Assembly (NCBI RefSeq): GCF_015355765.1
Contig: NZ_JACWNA010000002.1
Location: forward strand, 1 to 64,000
From: Actinomyces haliotis
Lineage (GTDB): Bacteria; Actinomycetota; Actinomycetes; Actinomycetales; Actinomycetaceae
Length of the DNA: 64,000 nt
Reading direction: 5' to 3'
Part shown: positions 34,034-43,181 of the stretch, one piece after another
How positions within the stretch are numbered: the first letter of the stretch is position 1
Layout of the letters: each line of letters starts with the position of its first letter
Position numbers and translations under genes: made by a program
Notes under the pieces: generated by a model
Told to the model about the DNA's origin: nothing
Seen by the model: only the letters and a program-made list of their open reading frames with translations
Database searches by the model: none

Positions 34034-36127
34034 TCAGGCGCGCGCGGCGGCGAGGGTCTGCGAGGCGACCTCCGCGACGTGCTCGCCGGTGAAGCCGTAC
34101 TCCTCGAAGAGCCGGGCCCCCGGTGCGGAGGCGCCGAAGTGTTCGATGGAGACGCTCGCACCGGTGTCGCCAACGTACTGGTGCCAGCACATGGCGATCC
34201 CGGCCTCGACCGAGACCTTGACGACGTCGCGGGGGAGGACCGCCTCGCGGTAGGCGGCGTCCTGCTCGGCGAACCACTCGAGGCACGGGGCGGAGACGAC
34301 GCGCGTCGGCGTGCCCTGGCCCTGGAGGATCTCGCGGGCCTTGACGGCCACGTCGACCTCGGACCCCGTCGCGATGAGCACGAGCTCGGGTGCGACCTCG
34401 GCGCCGGCCGAGTCGGCGGCCTCGGCCAGGACGTAGGCGCCCTTCGCGACGCCCTCCGCGGCCTGCTCGGCCGTGGCGTTCACCGTGAGGTTCTGGCGCG
34501 ACAGGATGAGGCCGGCGGGCGTGTGGTGGCGCTTGAGGATCTCGTGCCAGGCGGCGGCCGTCTCGTTCGCGTCGCCGGGGCGGACGACGTCGAGCCCCGG
34601 GATCGCGCGCAGCGAGGCCAGGTGCTCGATCGGCTGGTGGGTGGGGCCGTCCTCACCGACGCCGATCGAGTCGTGCGTCCACACGAAGGTCGACGGCGCC
34701 TCCATGATCGCGGCGAGGCGCACGGCGGGCCGCATGTAGTCCGCGAACACGAGGAACGTGCCGCCGTAGGCGCGGGTGATGGAGTTGAGGCTGATCCCGT
34801 TGAGGATCCCGCCCATGGCGTGCTCGCGGATGCCGAAGTGGATGGTTCGGCCGAAGGGGCCGTCCCCGTCCTTCTGGGCGAGGGACTCCGGCAGGAAGCT
34901 CGGCTCACCCGTCATCGAGGTGTTGTTCGAGCTCGCGAGGTCCGCGGAGCCTCCCCACAGCTCGGGGAGCACCGGCGCGAGCGCGTCGAGGACCTTGCCG
35001 GAGGCGGCGCGGGTGGCGAGGGAGTCGCCGGGCTCCCACGTCGGCAGCGCGTCCGCCAGTCCCTCGGGGAGGCGCTCGTCGCGCACGCGGTCGAGCAGCT
35101 CGGCACCCGTCGGGTTGCCAGCCCTCCACGCCTCGAACCGGGTGTCCCAGGCCTCGCGGGCGACGCGGGCGCGCTCGGCGGCGCGCTCGCGCGTGTAGGT
35201 CAGGATCTCCTCGGGGACGTCGAAGCTCTTCTCGGGGTCCAGGCCGAGGTTCTTCTTGAGGCCCGCGACCTCGTCGCCGCCGAGCTTGGCGCCGTGGGAG
35301 GACTCCGAGCCCTGCTTGTTGGGGGAGGGCCAGGCGATGATCGTGCGGAGGCGGATGAGGGAGGGCCTGCTGGTCTCGGCGCGGGCGGCCTCGAGGGCGG
35401 CGTGGAGGGCGGCGTAGTCCTCGTGGTACTCGCCTCCCGCCTTCCAGTCGACGTCGAGCACCTGCCAGCCGTAGGCCCTGAAGCGGGCGGACGGGTCCTC
35501 GGTGAAGGAGATGTCGGTGTCGCCCTCGATCGAGATGTCGTTGTCGTCGTAGATGGCGATGAGGTTGCCGAGCTGCTGGGTGCCGGCGAGGGAGGCGGCC
35601 TCGGAGGCCACGCCCTCCTGGAGGCAGCCGTCGCCGAGGACCGTGTAGACGTAGTGGTCGAAGATCGACTCGCCGAGAGGGGTGTCGGGGTCGAGGATGC
35701 CGTGCTCGCGGCGGGCCGCCATCGCCATGCCCACGGCGTTCGAGACGCCCGCACCCAGGGGGCCAGTGGTCGTCTCGACGCCCTTGGTGTGGTGGAACTC
35801 GGGGTGGCCGGGGGTGAGGGAGCCCCACTGGCGCAGCTCCTCGAGGTCGGAGACCTCCAGGCCGTAGCCGGCGAGGGTCAGCTGGACGTACTGCAGCAGG
35901 GAGGCGTGCCCCGCGGACAGGACGAAGCGGTCGCGACCGAGCCAGAGCTCGTCGGAGGGGTCGTTCGCCATCTCGTACTGGTACAGCAGGTAGGCGACGC
36001 CGGCCAGCGAGATCGGGGTGCCGGGGTGGCCGGACCCCGCCTTCTCGACGGCGTCGGCGGCCAGCGCCTTGGAGATCTTGATCGCCTCGAGGTCCTTCTC
36101 GGACAGCTCGAACCTCTCGTTGCTCAT
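34034..36127 (-). CDS. tkt: Transketolase
   Basis: A 697-residue thiamine-diphosphate enzyme of the pentose-phosphate pathway, transferring two-carbon units between sugar phosphates. The TPP-binding segment starts GDGCLQEGVASEAASLAG and has the downstream IAIYDDNDI. SGHPGTPISLA, GIREHAMGG and the pyrimidine-domain FADYMRPAVRL are intact, and length is typical. The ATG at 36127 has AAGGAG 6 nt upstream, whereas 59 additional in-frame codons are unsupported. Its upstream region contains a run of nine guanines. Confidence 0.97.
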   Translation of the reverse strand: MSNERFELSEKDLEAIKISKALAADAVEKAGSGHPGTPISLAGVAYLLYQYEMANDPSDELWLGRDRFVLSAGHASLLQYVQLTLAGYGLEVSDLEELRQWGSLTPGHPEFHHTKGVETTTGPLGAGVSNAVGMAMAARREHGILDPDTPLGESIFDHYVYTVLGDGCLQEGVASEAASLAGTQQLGNLIAIYDDNDISIEGDTDISFTEDPSARFRAYGWQVLDVDWKAGGEYHEDYAALHAALEAARAETSRPSLIRLRTIIAWPSPNKQGSESSHGAKLGGDEVAGLKKNLGLDPEKSFDVPEEILTYTRERAAERARVAREAWDTRFEAWRAGNPTGAELLDRVRDERLPEGLADALPTWEPGDSLATRAASGKVLDALAPVLPELWGGSADLASSNNTSMTGEPSFLPESLAQKDGDGPFGRTIHFGIREHAMGGILNGISLNSITRAYGGTFLVFADYMRPAVRLAAIMEAPSTFVWTHDSIGVGEDGPTHQPIEHLASLRAIPGLDVVRPGDANETAAAWHEILKRHHTPAGLILSRQNLTVNATAEQAAEGVAKGAYVLAEAADSAGAEVAPELVLIATGSEVDVAVKAREILQGQGTPTRVVSAPCLEWFAEQDAAYREAVLPRDVVKVSVEAGIAMCWHQYVGDTGASVSIEHFGASAPGARLFEEYGFTGEHVAEVASQTLAAARA

Positions 36128-36157
36128 GCAGGACTCCTTCTTCGGTTGAGGCTCTCT

Positions 36158-36166
36158 GGGGGGGGG
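36158..36166. repeat. Nine-guanine homopolymer in the tkt upstream region
   Basis: An uninterrupted G9 (C9 on the coding strand of tkt) lies 31 bp before the tkt ATG, inside the 271-bp divergent tkt/galM region. Such tracts can slip during replication and alter promoter spacing or leader structure. Confidence 0.8.
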
Positions 36167-36398
36167 CGGGCGTCGTCGGACCGCGCCGGCGGGCACGGCC
36201 GCATCCTCTCGCGGGCCCGCGAGGGCGAACAACCTCGGTCGGGAACACATGTGCATGCTGTGGACGGGCGTGCGTGCGGGGTCATCGCCCGGTGAGGCGT
36301 CCACTGGTCTCGCGACACACGTCCTGGCTGGCGCCCCTCGGTCGATGAACGGGGCCCTGAGACTTGGAACCCGGTCATCAGCCGAGGATCATGGCCAC

Positions 36399-37394
36399 AT
36401 GATCAACGGAGAGCTCATCGACCTGCGCGCCGGCGACTACGAGGCGCGTGTCGCGACCACCGGTGCCACGCTCGTCCACCTGCGTCGTGCCGGACGCGAC
36501 CTCGTCATCCCCTTCGACGCCGAGACCACCCTGCCCTGCGGCTGGCAGGGGCGGACGCTCGTGCCGTGGCCCAACCGCGTCGCGGGCGCGCGCTACACCT
36601 ACGGGGGCGAGGAGTACCTCGTCCCCTGCAACGAGCCGGAGACCGGCTCCGCCCTCCACGGCCTCGTCGGATGGTCCGACTTCCAGGTCGTCAGCGACAC
36701 CGCGGGCGAGGACGACCCCGACGGCGGAGCCGATGATGTCCCCGAGGGTGCGGGGGAGCCGCTGAGCGACGTCACCCTGGAGCTGAGCCTTCCCGCCTCC
36801 TACGGCTACCCCTGGGCTCTCGAGGTCTCGGTCCGCTTCGCCCTCGACACCGTCACCGGCCTCACCGTCACGACCACCGCGACCAACGTCGGAGCCGCCG
36901 TCGCGGCGCCGCACGTCCCGGGCGCCCCGGAGGCGGAGGGGGAGGCGCTGCCCGCTCCCTACGGCGTCTCGGCCCACCCCTACCTCACGCGGTCCGTGCC
37001 GCTCGACGAGTGCGTCCTCACGGTCCCGGCCGCGACGGTCCTCGACGCGGACCCGGCGACCATGGCCCCTGCGGGTCGGCGCCCGGTCGAGGGCACCGAC
37101 TGGGACTGGCGCGAGGGCCGTGCGGTGGGGGAGACCTCGACCGACAACGCCTACACGGACCTGCCCGACGGCCTGTGGGAGGTCCGCCTCGCCGGCGGTG
37201 AGCCCGGCACGGTCGTCATGACGGCGGACGCGCCGTGGGTGCAGGTCTACACGGGTGAGCACCTCTTCCGTCGCGGTGTCGCCGTCGAGCCGATGACCTG
37301 CCCGCCGAACGCCTTCAACTCCGGGGACGGCCTCGTCCTCCTCGAGGTGGGGGAGTCCCACTCCTTCAGCTACTCGCTGCGCGAGGAGCGGTGA
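36399..37394 (+). CDS. galM: Aldose 1-epimerase (galactose mutarotase family)
   Basis: A 331-residue enzyme interconverting sugar anomers. The catalytic His is in GVSAHPYLTRS and the catalytic Glu is in VAVEPMTCPPNAFNSGDGL. The N-terminal GRTLVPWPNRVAGARYTYGG is the bacterial/actinobacterial subfamily signature. Two acidic or Pro/Glu-rich loops lengthen the middle. The ATG at 36399 has only a distant GAGG. It is 28 bp upstream of the LacI pseudogene, so the two were probably co-transcribed. Confidence 0.92.
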   Translation: MINGELIDLRAGDYEARVATTGATLVHLRRAGRDLVIPFDAETTLPCGWQGRTLVPWPNRVAGARYTYGGEEYLVPCNEPETGSALHGLVGWSDFQVVSDTAGEDDPDGGADDVPEGAGEPLSDVTLELSLPASYGYPWALEVSVRFALDTVTGLTVTTTATNVGAAVAAPHVPGAPEAEGEALPAPYGVSAHPYLTRSVPLDECVLTVPAATVLDADPATMAPAGRRPVEGTDWDWREGRAVGETSTDNAYTDLPDGLWEVRLAGGEPGTVVMTADAPWVQVYTGEHLFRRGVAVEPMTCPPNAFNSGDGLVLLEVGESHSFSYSLREER

Positions 37395-37422
37395 CGCGGC
37401 GGATCGCGGCGGGGCGGCGGGG

Positions 37423-38446
37423 ATGAGCGTCGAGGGCGCCGGACGGCGCCCCAGCATGATGGACGTCGCCCGTCTCGCGGGCGTCTCGCACCAGACCGTC
37501 TCACGGGTCATCAACGCGCCGGACTCGGTGCGCCCGGGGACCCGCGAGAGAGCCCAGCGCGCCATCGAGGAGCTCGGCTACCGCCGCAACATGGCGGCGC
37601 GGGCGCTGGTCACCGACTCGACCCGGACCATCGGGGTCACCACCGTGTCCTCCCACTTCTTCGGGCCCGCGTCGACGACGACCGCGATCGAGGACGCCGC
37701 TCGCGCCGCCGGCTACGCCTGCCTGGTGAGCGCCTTGCGGAGCGACGACCCCGAGGAGGTCGATGACCTTCTCGCCTTCTCGGTCAACCGCGGGGTTGAC
37801 GGCATCATCGCCCTCGCGCCCAGGAGGCCGTCGCGCGGGCGGCGACCAGGACCACCGGGGCGGTCCCGCTCGTTCTCGTCGCCGACGGGCTCGAGCCGCC
37901 GACCGGATCCACGTCGTCTCCGTCGACCACGAGCTCGGCGCCGGGATGGCGGTGCGTCACCTGCTCGGCCAGGGGCGCACGAGGATCGCGCACCTGAGCG
38001 GCCCCGATGGCTGGTTCGACGCCCGCGCTCGCGTGCGCGGGTGACGGGCGGCCCTCGACGATGCCGGCGCTGAGCCCGGGGAGCTGATCGCGGGCGACTG
38101 GAGCGTGGACTGCGGGGCGTGGGTCGGGACGGACCTCGCTCGGCGCGCCCGTGAGGACGACCGCTCCCTTCCGGACGCGATCTTCTGCTCGAACGACATG
38201 ATGGCGCTCGGCCTGCTCGCCGCGCTCCGGGAGGCCGAGGTGGAGGTCCCCGGCAGGATCGCCGTCGTCGGCTACGACGACGTCGATGGTGCTGCGTGGT
38301 TCTCGCCGTCGCTCAGCACCGTCAGGCAGTTCTTCGACGACCTCGGTCGGCTGAGCGTCGAGGTCCTGCTCCGAGCGATCAACGGCGAGCACGGCGGCTC
38401 GCACTCGGTCGCGCCGCGGCTCGTGGTGCGCGGCTCGAGCCGCTGA
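37423..38446 (+). pseudogene. LacI-family sugar-responsive repressor, multiply disrupted
   Basis: The N-terminus is a perfect LacI helix-turn-helix (MMDVARLAGVSHQTVSRVIN). Near 37820 a base is lost in a C run and homology moves to the frame reading QEAVARAATRTTGAVPLVLV. Near 37900 another base is lost, and it continues as RIHVVSVDHELGAGMAVRHL. A TGA at 38042-38044 replaces a probable Trp codon (TGG) in the usual RxxGWRxAL stretch. After it the domain runs to the end (AIFCSNDMMALGLLAALREA). Two single-base deletions and one nonsense mutation rule out a full-length repressor, though the DNA-binding head plus about 100 residues could still be made. Confidence 0.9.
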
Positions 38447-38465
38447 GGGGCCGCAGCGCCCTCAG
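38443..38465. terminator. Small bidirectional hairpin
   Basis: CTGAGGG (38443-38449) pairs with CCCTCAG (38459-38465), overlapping the convergent stop codons of the LacI pseudogene and trkA. Confidence 0.5.
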
Positions 38466-39130
38466 CCGCGGTTGGCGAACCTCTCGAGCAGCGCGGCGTC
38501 ACCGCCGACGACGAGCACGTCCTCCGCGGACACGAGGGTCTCCGTCGTAGCGTACTCGAAGGGCTCGCCCGGGCTCATGAGGCCGAAGACGGTGACGCCG
38601 TAGCGGGAGCGGACCTTGGACTCCCCGATCGTGAAGCCGATGAGCTCGCGCGGTGGGCGCATCTTGACGATGGTGAAGCCGCCCTTCTCCATCTCGATAT
38701 AGTCGAGCATGCGCCCGGAGACGAGGTGCGCGGCGCGCTGCCCGGCGTCGAACTCGGGGTAGACGACGTGGTGGCAGCCGATGCGGCGCAGGATGCGGCC
38801 GTGGGCGCGGGAGACCGCCTTCGCCCAGATCTGCGGCGTCTCGAGGTCGACGAGGTTGCCGGCGATGAGGACGCTCGCCTCCAGCGAGCTCGCGGCGCCG
38901 ACGACGGCCGTGCCGAACTCGGTGGCCCCGAGCTGCTCGAGGGCCTCCATGTCGGTGGCGTCGGCCTCGACGAGCGGGATGCGGCCGGTCCACTGCCGCA
39001 CGATGAGCGGGTCGGACTCGACGGCGAGGACCTCGCGACCGAGGCGGTCGAGGGTCGCGGCGACGGCCGAGCCGAATCGGCCGAGCCCGATGACGAGGGT
39101 CGAGTCGGTGCGGTCGGTGCTGGCGGGCAT
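38462..39130 (-). CDS. trkA: TrkA/KtrA-type potassium channel regulatory subunit
   Basis: A 222-residue cytoplasmic gating subunit. An N-terminal RCK Rossmann domain binds NAD(H) or ATP (VIGLGRFGSAVA, about 13-24; acidic end of strand 2 AVESDP). A TrkA-C domain follows (GFTIGESKVRSRYGVTVFGL). The ATG has AGGAG upstream. It lies 97 bp downstream of trkH on the same strand, forming a two-gene potassium uptake unit. Confidence 0.94.
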   Translation of the reverse strand: MPASTDRTDSTLVIGLGRFGSAVAATLDRLGREVLAVESDPLIVRQWTGRIPLVEADATDMEALEQLGATEFGTAVVGAASSLEASVLIAGNLVDLETPQIWAKAVSRAHGRILRRIGCHHVVYPEFDAGQRAAHLVSGRMLDYIEMEKGGFTIVKMRPPRELIGFTIGESKVRSRYGVTVFGLMSPGEPFEYATTETLVSAEDVLVVGGDAALLERFANRG

Positions 39131-39227
39131 GGTGCTCCTGGGGTCGTGAGAGGGGAGGCGCCCCGGGAGGCGCTCCCGCTTCCACCACAGTAGTCGCGGG
39201 CGCCCCCCCAGGAGACTCCCGGGGCGC

Positions 39228-40784
39228 TCAGCCGATGAGGGGCCGCTCGGCTGGCATGCGGATGACGCGGCGGCGCTCGCGCATCGCGAGGGCGCTCGCG
39301 GCGGTCATGGTGCCGACGCGCCCGACGAACATGAGGGCGACGATGACGTACTTCGCGCTGAGCGGCAGGATCGGCGTGATGCCCGTGGAAAGGCCGACCG
39401 TTGCGAAGGCGCTGATGACCTCGAAGAGGACGCGGTCCAGCGTGAGGTCGGTCAGCTGGAGCAGCAGCAGCGTCGCGACGCCGACGATCGTCGAGCCGAT
39501 GAAGGCGACGGCGACCGAGAGGCGCACGGTGGAGAGCGTGATGCGCCGTCCGAAGGCCTCGATGTCGCGGTCACCGCGCGCCTCCGCCATGATCGCGAGG
39601 ACGAGGACGGCGAAGGTCGAGACCTTGATGCCGCCCGCGGTCGAGGCCGAGCCGCCGCCGACGAACATGAGGGCGTCCTGCAGGAACCACGTCGCCTCGT
39701 GCATGTGCTCGGGCGCGATCGTTGACAGGCCCGAGGACCGTGCGTTGACGCCGTTGATGAGGGCGGTCAGGACCCGGCCGCTGATCGGCAGCGCGCCGTA
39801 CGTGTTGGGGTTGCCCCACTCGAAGACGGCGATCGCGAGCGACGAGGCGACGGTGAGCGCCGCGTAGGTCGTCAGCGTGAGCTTCGTGTGGAGCGTCCAC
39901 AGCCGAGGGCGGCGCAGGTGGCGCTGGATGTCGAGGATGACGGGGAATCCGACGGCGCCCACGAAGGTGCCGATGACGATCGGCAGGCCCATCCACCAGT
40001 CGCTCGCGTAGGGGGTCAGGCCCTCGGGCATGACCACGAAGCCGGCGTTGTTGAAGATCGACAGCGCCATGAAGACCCCGTACCACAGGGCGGTGGGGAG
40101 ATCCTGGCCGTGGGTGAGGAAGCGCGGCACGAGGACGAGGGTGAGGACGCCCTCGCAGCCGAGGGCCGTGTAGATGACGGCGCGCAGCAGGCTCGCGACG
40201 TCGCCGAGACGGGACTGGTTCTCCGAGGCGGCGAGCATGCGCTGCGTGAGTCCCACGTGCCGGGACACGGCGAAGGAGAGCAGGGAGGCCAGGGTCATGA
40301 TGCCGAGGCCTCCGACGGCGGCGCCCGCGATGATGACCGCCTGCCCGAAGGCCGACCAGTAGGTCGCCGTGTCCACCGTCGTCAGCCCGGTGACGCACAC
40401 GGCGGAGGTGGCGGTGAAGAGGGCTTCGATGAAGGGAGCGCGCTCTAGGCCCGCCGCGGTCGCGACGGGCAGGCACAGGAGCCCGGTGATGACGACGATG
40501 ATCGCTGCGAAGACGGCGACGGCGAGGCGGGCGGGAGCGAAGCGGGCGGCCCGCTCGACGCGGGCGCGCAGACGGAGAAAGCCCTTGAGGCGCGCCAGCA
40601 CGCCGTCGTCCGTGTAGGTGGAGGCGTCGTCGGCCGGGACGGCAGGCTCCCCGGTGGGCGAGTGCGCGCCCGTGGAGCGGCGTCGGGAGACGGCTGGTCG
40701 CACGGGGGCGTGCCAGTGGCGTCGGCCGCCACGGGTGCCCGTGGGGCGGTCGGGGGAGCTGCTCGGGGAGGGCACGGGCATCAT
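39228..40784 (-). CDS. trkH: TrkH/KtrB-type potassium uptake channel
   Basis: A 518-residue membrane protein with four pore-loop repeats. Selectivity-filter-like segments are TSAVCVTGLTTVD, NNAGFVVMPEG, ARSSGLST and ATVGLSTGITP. A long Arg/Ser-rich cytoplasmic N-terminus (about 80 residues) precedes the first helix. Start codons at 40784 and 40781 are adjacent; an AGGGGG sits just upstream. It pairs with the TrkA subunit downstream for K+ or Na+-coupled K+ import. Confidence 0.93.
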   Translation of the reverse strand: MMPVPSPSSSPDRPTGTRGGRRHWHAPVRPAVSRRRSTGAHSPTGEPAVPADDASTYTDDGVLARLKGFLRLRARVERAARFAPARLAVAVFAAIIVVITGLLCLPVATAAGLERAPFIEALFTATSAVCVTGLTTVDTATYWSAFGQAVIIAGAAVGGLGIMTLASLLSFAVSRHVGLTQRMLAASENQSRLGDVASLLRAVIYTALGCEGVLTLVLVPRFLTHGQDLPTALWYGVFMALSIFNNAGFVVMPEGLTPYASDWWMGLPIVIGTFVGAVGFPVILDIQRHLRRPRLWTLHTKLTLTTYAALTVASSLAIAVFEWGNPNTYGALPISGRVLTALINGVNARSSGLSTIAPEHMHEATWFLQDALMFVGGGSASTAGGIKVSTFAVLVLAIMAEARGDRDIEAFGRRITLSTVRLSVAVAFIGSTIVGVATLLLLQLTDLTLDRVLFEVISAFATVGLSTGITPILPLSAKYVIVALMFVGRVGTMTAASALAMRERRRVIRMPAERPLIG

Positions 40785-40884
40785 TGTGGCCCCCTGTACC
40801 TGCCGGTTCCATCCGCCTGGGGCGACACTCAGGTGGCTGGAGTGTGAGTTGCGACGCGTGTGGCATCTGGGGGTGAGAACCACC

Positions 40885-40913
40885 TGTGCGACGCGAGGGG
40901 CGCGGGATATATT
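40885..40913 (+). promoter_or_regulatory. Candidate promoter for the HTH gene
   Basis: TATATT (40908-40913) is a good -10 hexamer, and rare in this GC-rich setting. TGTGCG 17 bp upstream is a poor -35. It lies about 110 bp before the HTH start and 100 bp from trkH, in their divergent region. Confidence 0.4.
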
Positions 40914-41025
40914 GACCCAAGCAGCGGAGCGGCTCGCGGGCGGTCTTCGAGGTCGTCGCGAGCGCCGTCGGCGCCGGTCGCTCCGCGCCCCCATTAGCAG
41001 ACCTGACGACGGGACCTCAGCACCC

Positions 41026-41268
41026 ATGGCACCGGGCACCCCCAGCTCCTCCGGCGCGTCGAGCGCACCCTCCTTCCTCACCGTGGCTGAGGTGGCCGCG
41101 ATGCTCCGTGTCTCGAAGATGACCGTCTACCGCATGGTCCACTCCGGTGACCTTCCCGCGATGCAGGTCGGGCGCTCGTTCCGCGTCCCCCAGCGCGCCG
41201 TCGAGGAGTACCTCTCGGCCGGTCTGGGTGACTGGGGCCACGAGGACTCGGAGTCGACGGGCTCCTGA
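41026..41268 (+). CDS. Excisionase/AlpA-type helix-turn-helix DNA-binding protein
   Basis: An 80-residue protein with an HTH_17 (MerR-like winged helix) domain: FLTVAEVAAMLRVSKMTVYR, then SGDLPAMQVGRSFRVPQRAV and EEYL. A Ser/Ala-rich N-terminus and an acidic C-terminus flank it. Small proteins of this type immediately upstream of bS22 are common in actinobacteria and are chromosomal regulators rather than phage excisionases. No phage genes are nearby. The target is unknown. Confidence 0.88.
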   Translation: MAPGTPSSSGASSAPSFLTVAEVAAMLRVSKMTVYRMVHSGDLPAMQVGRSFRVPQRAVEEYLSAGLGDWGHEDSESTGS

Positions 41269-41281
41269 GAGTCGGTAGGAT
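41254..41281 (+). promoter_or_regulatory. Candidate promoter of the bS22 gene
   Basis: TCGACG (41254-41259; 4 of 6 matches to TTGACA) is separated by 16 bp from TAGGAT (41276-41281), a common actinobacterial -10. It overlaps the end of the HTH gene and is 125 bp upstream of bS22. Confidence 0.5.
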
Positions 41282-41405
41282 GGGTCGGTCACCCGAGTGG
41301 CCGCAGTGACCCGTCACTGATCGACCACCCGCTCGCTCGGACCCGCCGGCACGCGTCGGCACAGGGAGCGCGAGCACCCGGCACGCACGACCTAGAGGAG
41401 ACCCC

Positions 41406-41504
41406 ATGGGATCTGTCATCAAGAAGCGCCGCAAGCGCATGGCCAAGAAGAAGCACCGCAAGCTGCTCCGCAAGACGCGCCACCAGCGTCGGAACAAGAA
41501 GTGA
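41406..41504 (+). CDS. 30S ribosomal protein bS22 (AURKAIP1/COX24 family)
   Basis: A 32-residue, extremely basic peptide (MGSVIKKRRKRMAKKKHRKL start, ending QRRNKK). It matches the actinobacterial ribosomal protein bS22 found at the small-subunit/large-subunit interface. GAGGAG lies 5 nt before the ATG. It is easily missed because of its size. A strong terminator follows. Confidence 0.95.
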   Translation: MGSVIKKRRKRMAKKKHRKLLRKTRHQRRNKK

Positions 41505-41522
41505 CGGTCACCTGTTGACCCG

Positions 41523-41552
41523 GAGGCCCCGCACCACGGAGTGCGGGGCCTC
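41523..41552 (+). terminator. Intrinsic terminator after bS22
   Basis: A perfect 12-bp stem (41523-41534 with 41541-41552), a 6-nt loop and a T-rich tail (TTCTTCT). It is one of the few terminators here with a recognisable U-tract. Confidence 0.88.
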
Positions 41553-41644
41553 TTCTTCTACCCTGACCCTGAGCCGGATCACCGAGCCAGTGCACCGGGC
41601 CCGCGCGCGCCGTCCGACCGAGCACCACCAGGAGCGTCCTGACC

Positions 41645-42931
41645 ATGACCGAGACCCCCGCCGCCAAGTACGGCCTCTCAGCCGCCGAGCCGCTGAGCGA
41701 GACCGACATGTGCATGATGCCGATCTCCGTCCACGCCGGGCGCGAGGAGTGGCCCGCCGCCGTCGACGCCCTCGCTCGCCCCCTGGACCCGGCGGCCCCG
41801 GCTCCGACCACGCTCGCCGAGCTCACCACCCTGCGCGTCGGTGGACCGGTGCGCGAGTACGTCGAGACCACCACCGAGGCCGAGCTCATCGACGCCGTGC
41901 GCGCTGCCGACGCCGACGGCACCCCGCTCCTCGTCATCGGCGGCGGCTCCAACGTCCTCGCCTCCGACGTCGGCTTCGACGGCCTCGTCGTCCGCGACGC
42001 CCGCGCCGACGTCGAGCTCTCCGCCGACGACCGCTGCGGGGGCGTCGAGTTCACCGCCACCGCCGGAACCGCCCTCGACGACCTCGTCCGCCAGGCCATC
42101 GCCTCCGACTGGGGCGGATTCGCCCCGCTGTCCGGCATCCCCGGCACGGTCGGTGCCGCCCCCGTCCAGAACGTCGGCGCCTACGGCACCGAGGTCGCCG
42201 AGCTCATCGCCGGCGTGCGCGCCTGGGACCGCCTCGAGCAGCGCCCCGTGTGGCTCCCGCTGGGCGACCTCCACCTCTCCTACCGCGACTCCGCGCTCAA
42301 GCGCTCCCTCACGGACGCCGTCGTCGGCGGGGGGCGCACCTGGGGCCCCACGGGGCGCTGGGTCGTCCTCTCCGTCACCTTCGGCGTGCGCCAGGCCTCC
42401 CTGTCCGCCCCCATCGCCTACGCCCAGCTCGCCAAGGCGCTCGGAACCGAGATCGGGGACCGCGTCGACTCCCGGGCCGTGCGCGACGCCGTCCTCGAGC
42501 TGCGCCGCTCCAAGGGCATGGTGCTCGACGCCGCCGACCACGACACCTGGTCCGCGGGCTCCTTCTTCACCAACCCCGTCCTCACCACCGAGGCCGCCGC
42601 CGCCCTCCCCGACGACGCGCCGCGGTACCCGGTCACGGACCACACCAAGGCCATCGTCGGCAGCCGGGAGGCGCCGGTCGTCGACGGGCTCGTCAAGACG
42701 AGCGCCGCCTGGCTCATCAACCACGCCGGCTTCGGCAAGGGGTACGCCCTCGGGGGCGCCCCGACCGACGGCGCCCCGGCGGCCCTGTCGACCAAGCACG
42801 TCCTCGCGCTCACCAACCGCGGCACCTCCACCGCCGCGGACCTCGCCGCCCTGCGTGACGAGATCGTCGACGGCGTCGAGGCCGTCTACGGCGTGCACCT
42901 CGTGCCCGAGCCCGTCCACGTCGGCTGGTGA
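41645..42931 (+). CDS. murB: UDP-N-acetylenolpyruvoylglucosamine reductase
   Basis: A 428-residue FAD/NADPH enzyme making UDP-MurNAc for peptidoglycan. Visible are the FAD-binding VIGGGSNVLASDVGFDGLVV and GIPGTVGAAPVQNVGAYG segments, the catalytic SYRDSALK region, AGSFFTNP, and the closing VPEPVHVGW. About 57 residues precede the usual start of homology (LAELTTLRVGG), giving an unusually long N-terminus. An internal Met22 is an alternative start, but the ATG at 41645 has an AGGAG (11 nt spacing). Confidence 0.94.
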   Translation: MTETPAAKYGLSAAEPLSETDMCMMPISVHAGREEWPAAVDALARPLDPAAPAPTTLAELTTLRVGGPVREYVETTTEAELIDAVRAADADGTPLLVIGGGSNVLASDVGFDGLVVRDARADVELSADDRCGGVEFTATAGTALDDLVRQAIASDWGGFAPLSGIPGTVGAAPVQNVGAYGTEVAELIAGVRAWDRLEQRPVWLPLGDLHLSYRDSALKRSLTDAVVGGGRTWGPTGRWVVLSVTFGVRQASLSAPIAYAQLAKALGTEIGDRVDSRAVRDAVLELRRSKGMVLDAADHDTWSAGSFFTNPVLTTEAAAALPDDAPRYPVTDHTKAIVGSREAPVVDGLVKTSAAWLINHAGFGKGYALGGAPTDGAPAALSTKHVLALTNRGTSTAADLAALRDEIVDGVEAVYGVHLVPEPVHVGW

Positions 42932-42971
42932 GCCGGAGCGGCGGCGGGGCCCCACCACGGAAAGCGCCTCG

Positions 42972-43181
42972 GTGCGGTCCCGGGCGACTGAGCTGGTTCC
43001 CGGGGCGCGCCTCGTCGTCGGGGGCGGCCTCATCCTCGCCGCGTCCATCACCGTGGAGCTCGCCCCTGTCCACGCACGCCGAAGGCTCATGTGGGCTTCG
43101 CGTGCGGGTACGGGGGGCACGGTGCCCGCGGCGCTCACGACGACGCTCCCCGGCCCCGGGGAGGAGGGCCCGCTCCTCTGA
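42972..43181 (+). CDS. Possible small protein with one hydrophobic segment
   Basis: A 69-codon frame starting at a GTG with GGAAAG 8 nt upstream, lying in the otherwise empty 320-bp interval between murB and add (42932-43251). The predicted peptide has a hydrophobic stretch LVVGGGLILAASITVEL and a basic middle. Codon third positions are G/C-rich, as in real genes, but also as in random frames here. I do not recognise it; it may be a gene remnant or noise. Confidence 0.25.
   Translation: MRSRATELVPGARLVVGGGLILAASITVELAPVHARRRLMWASRAGTGGTVPAALTTTLPGPGEEGPLL

Noticed and set aside
41026-41268. Phage excisionase marking a prophage attachment site
   Set aside because: No integrase, repeats or phage genes nearby, and the neighbour is bS22, a chromosomal ribosomal gene.
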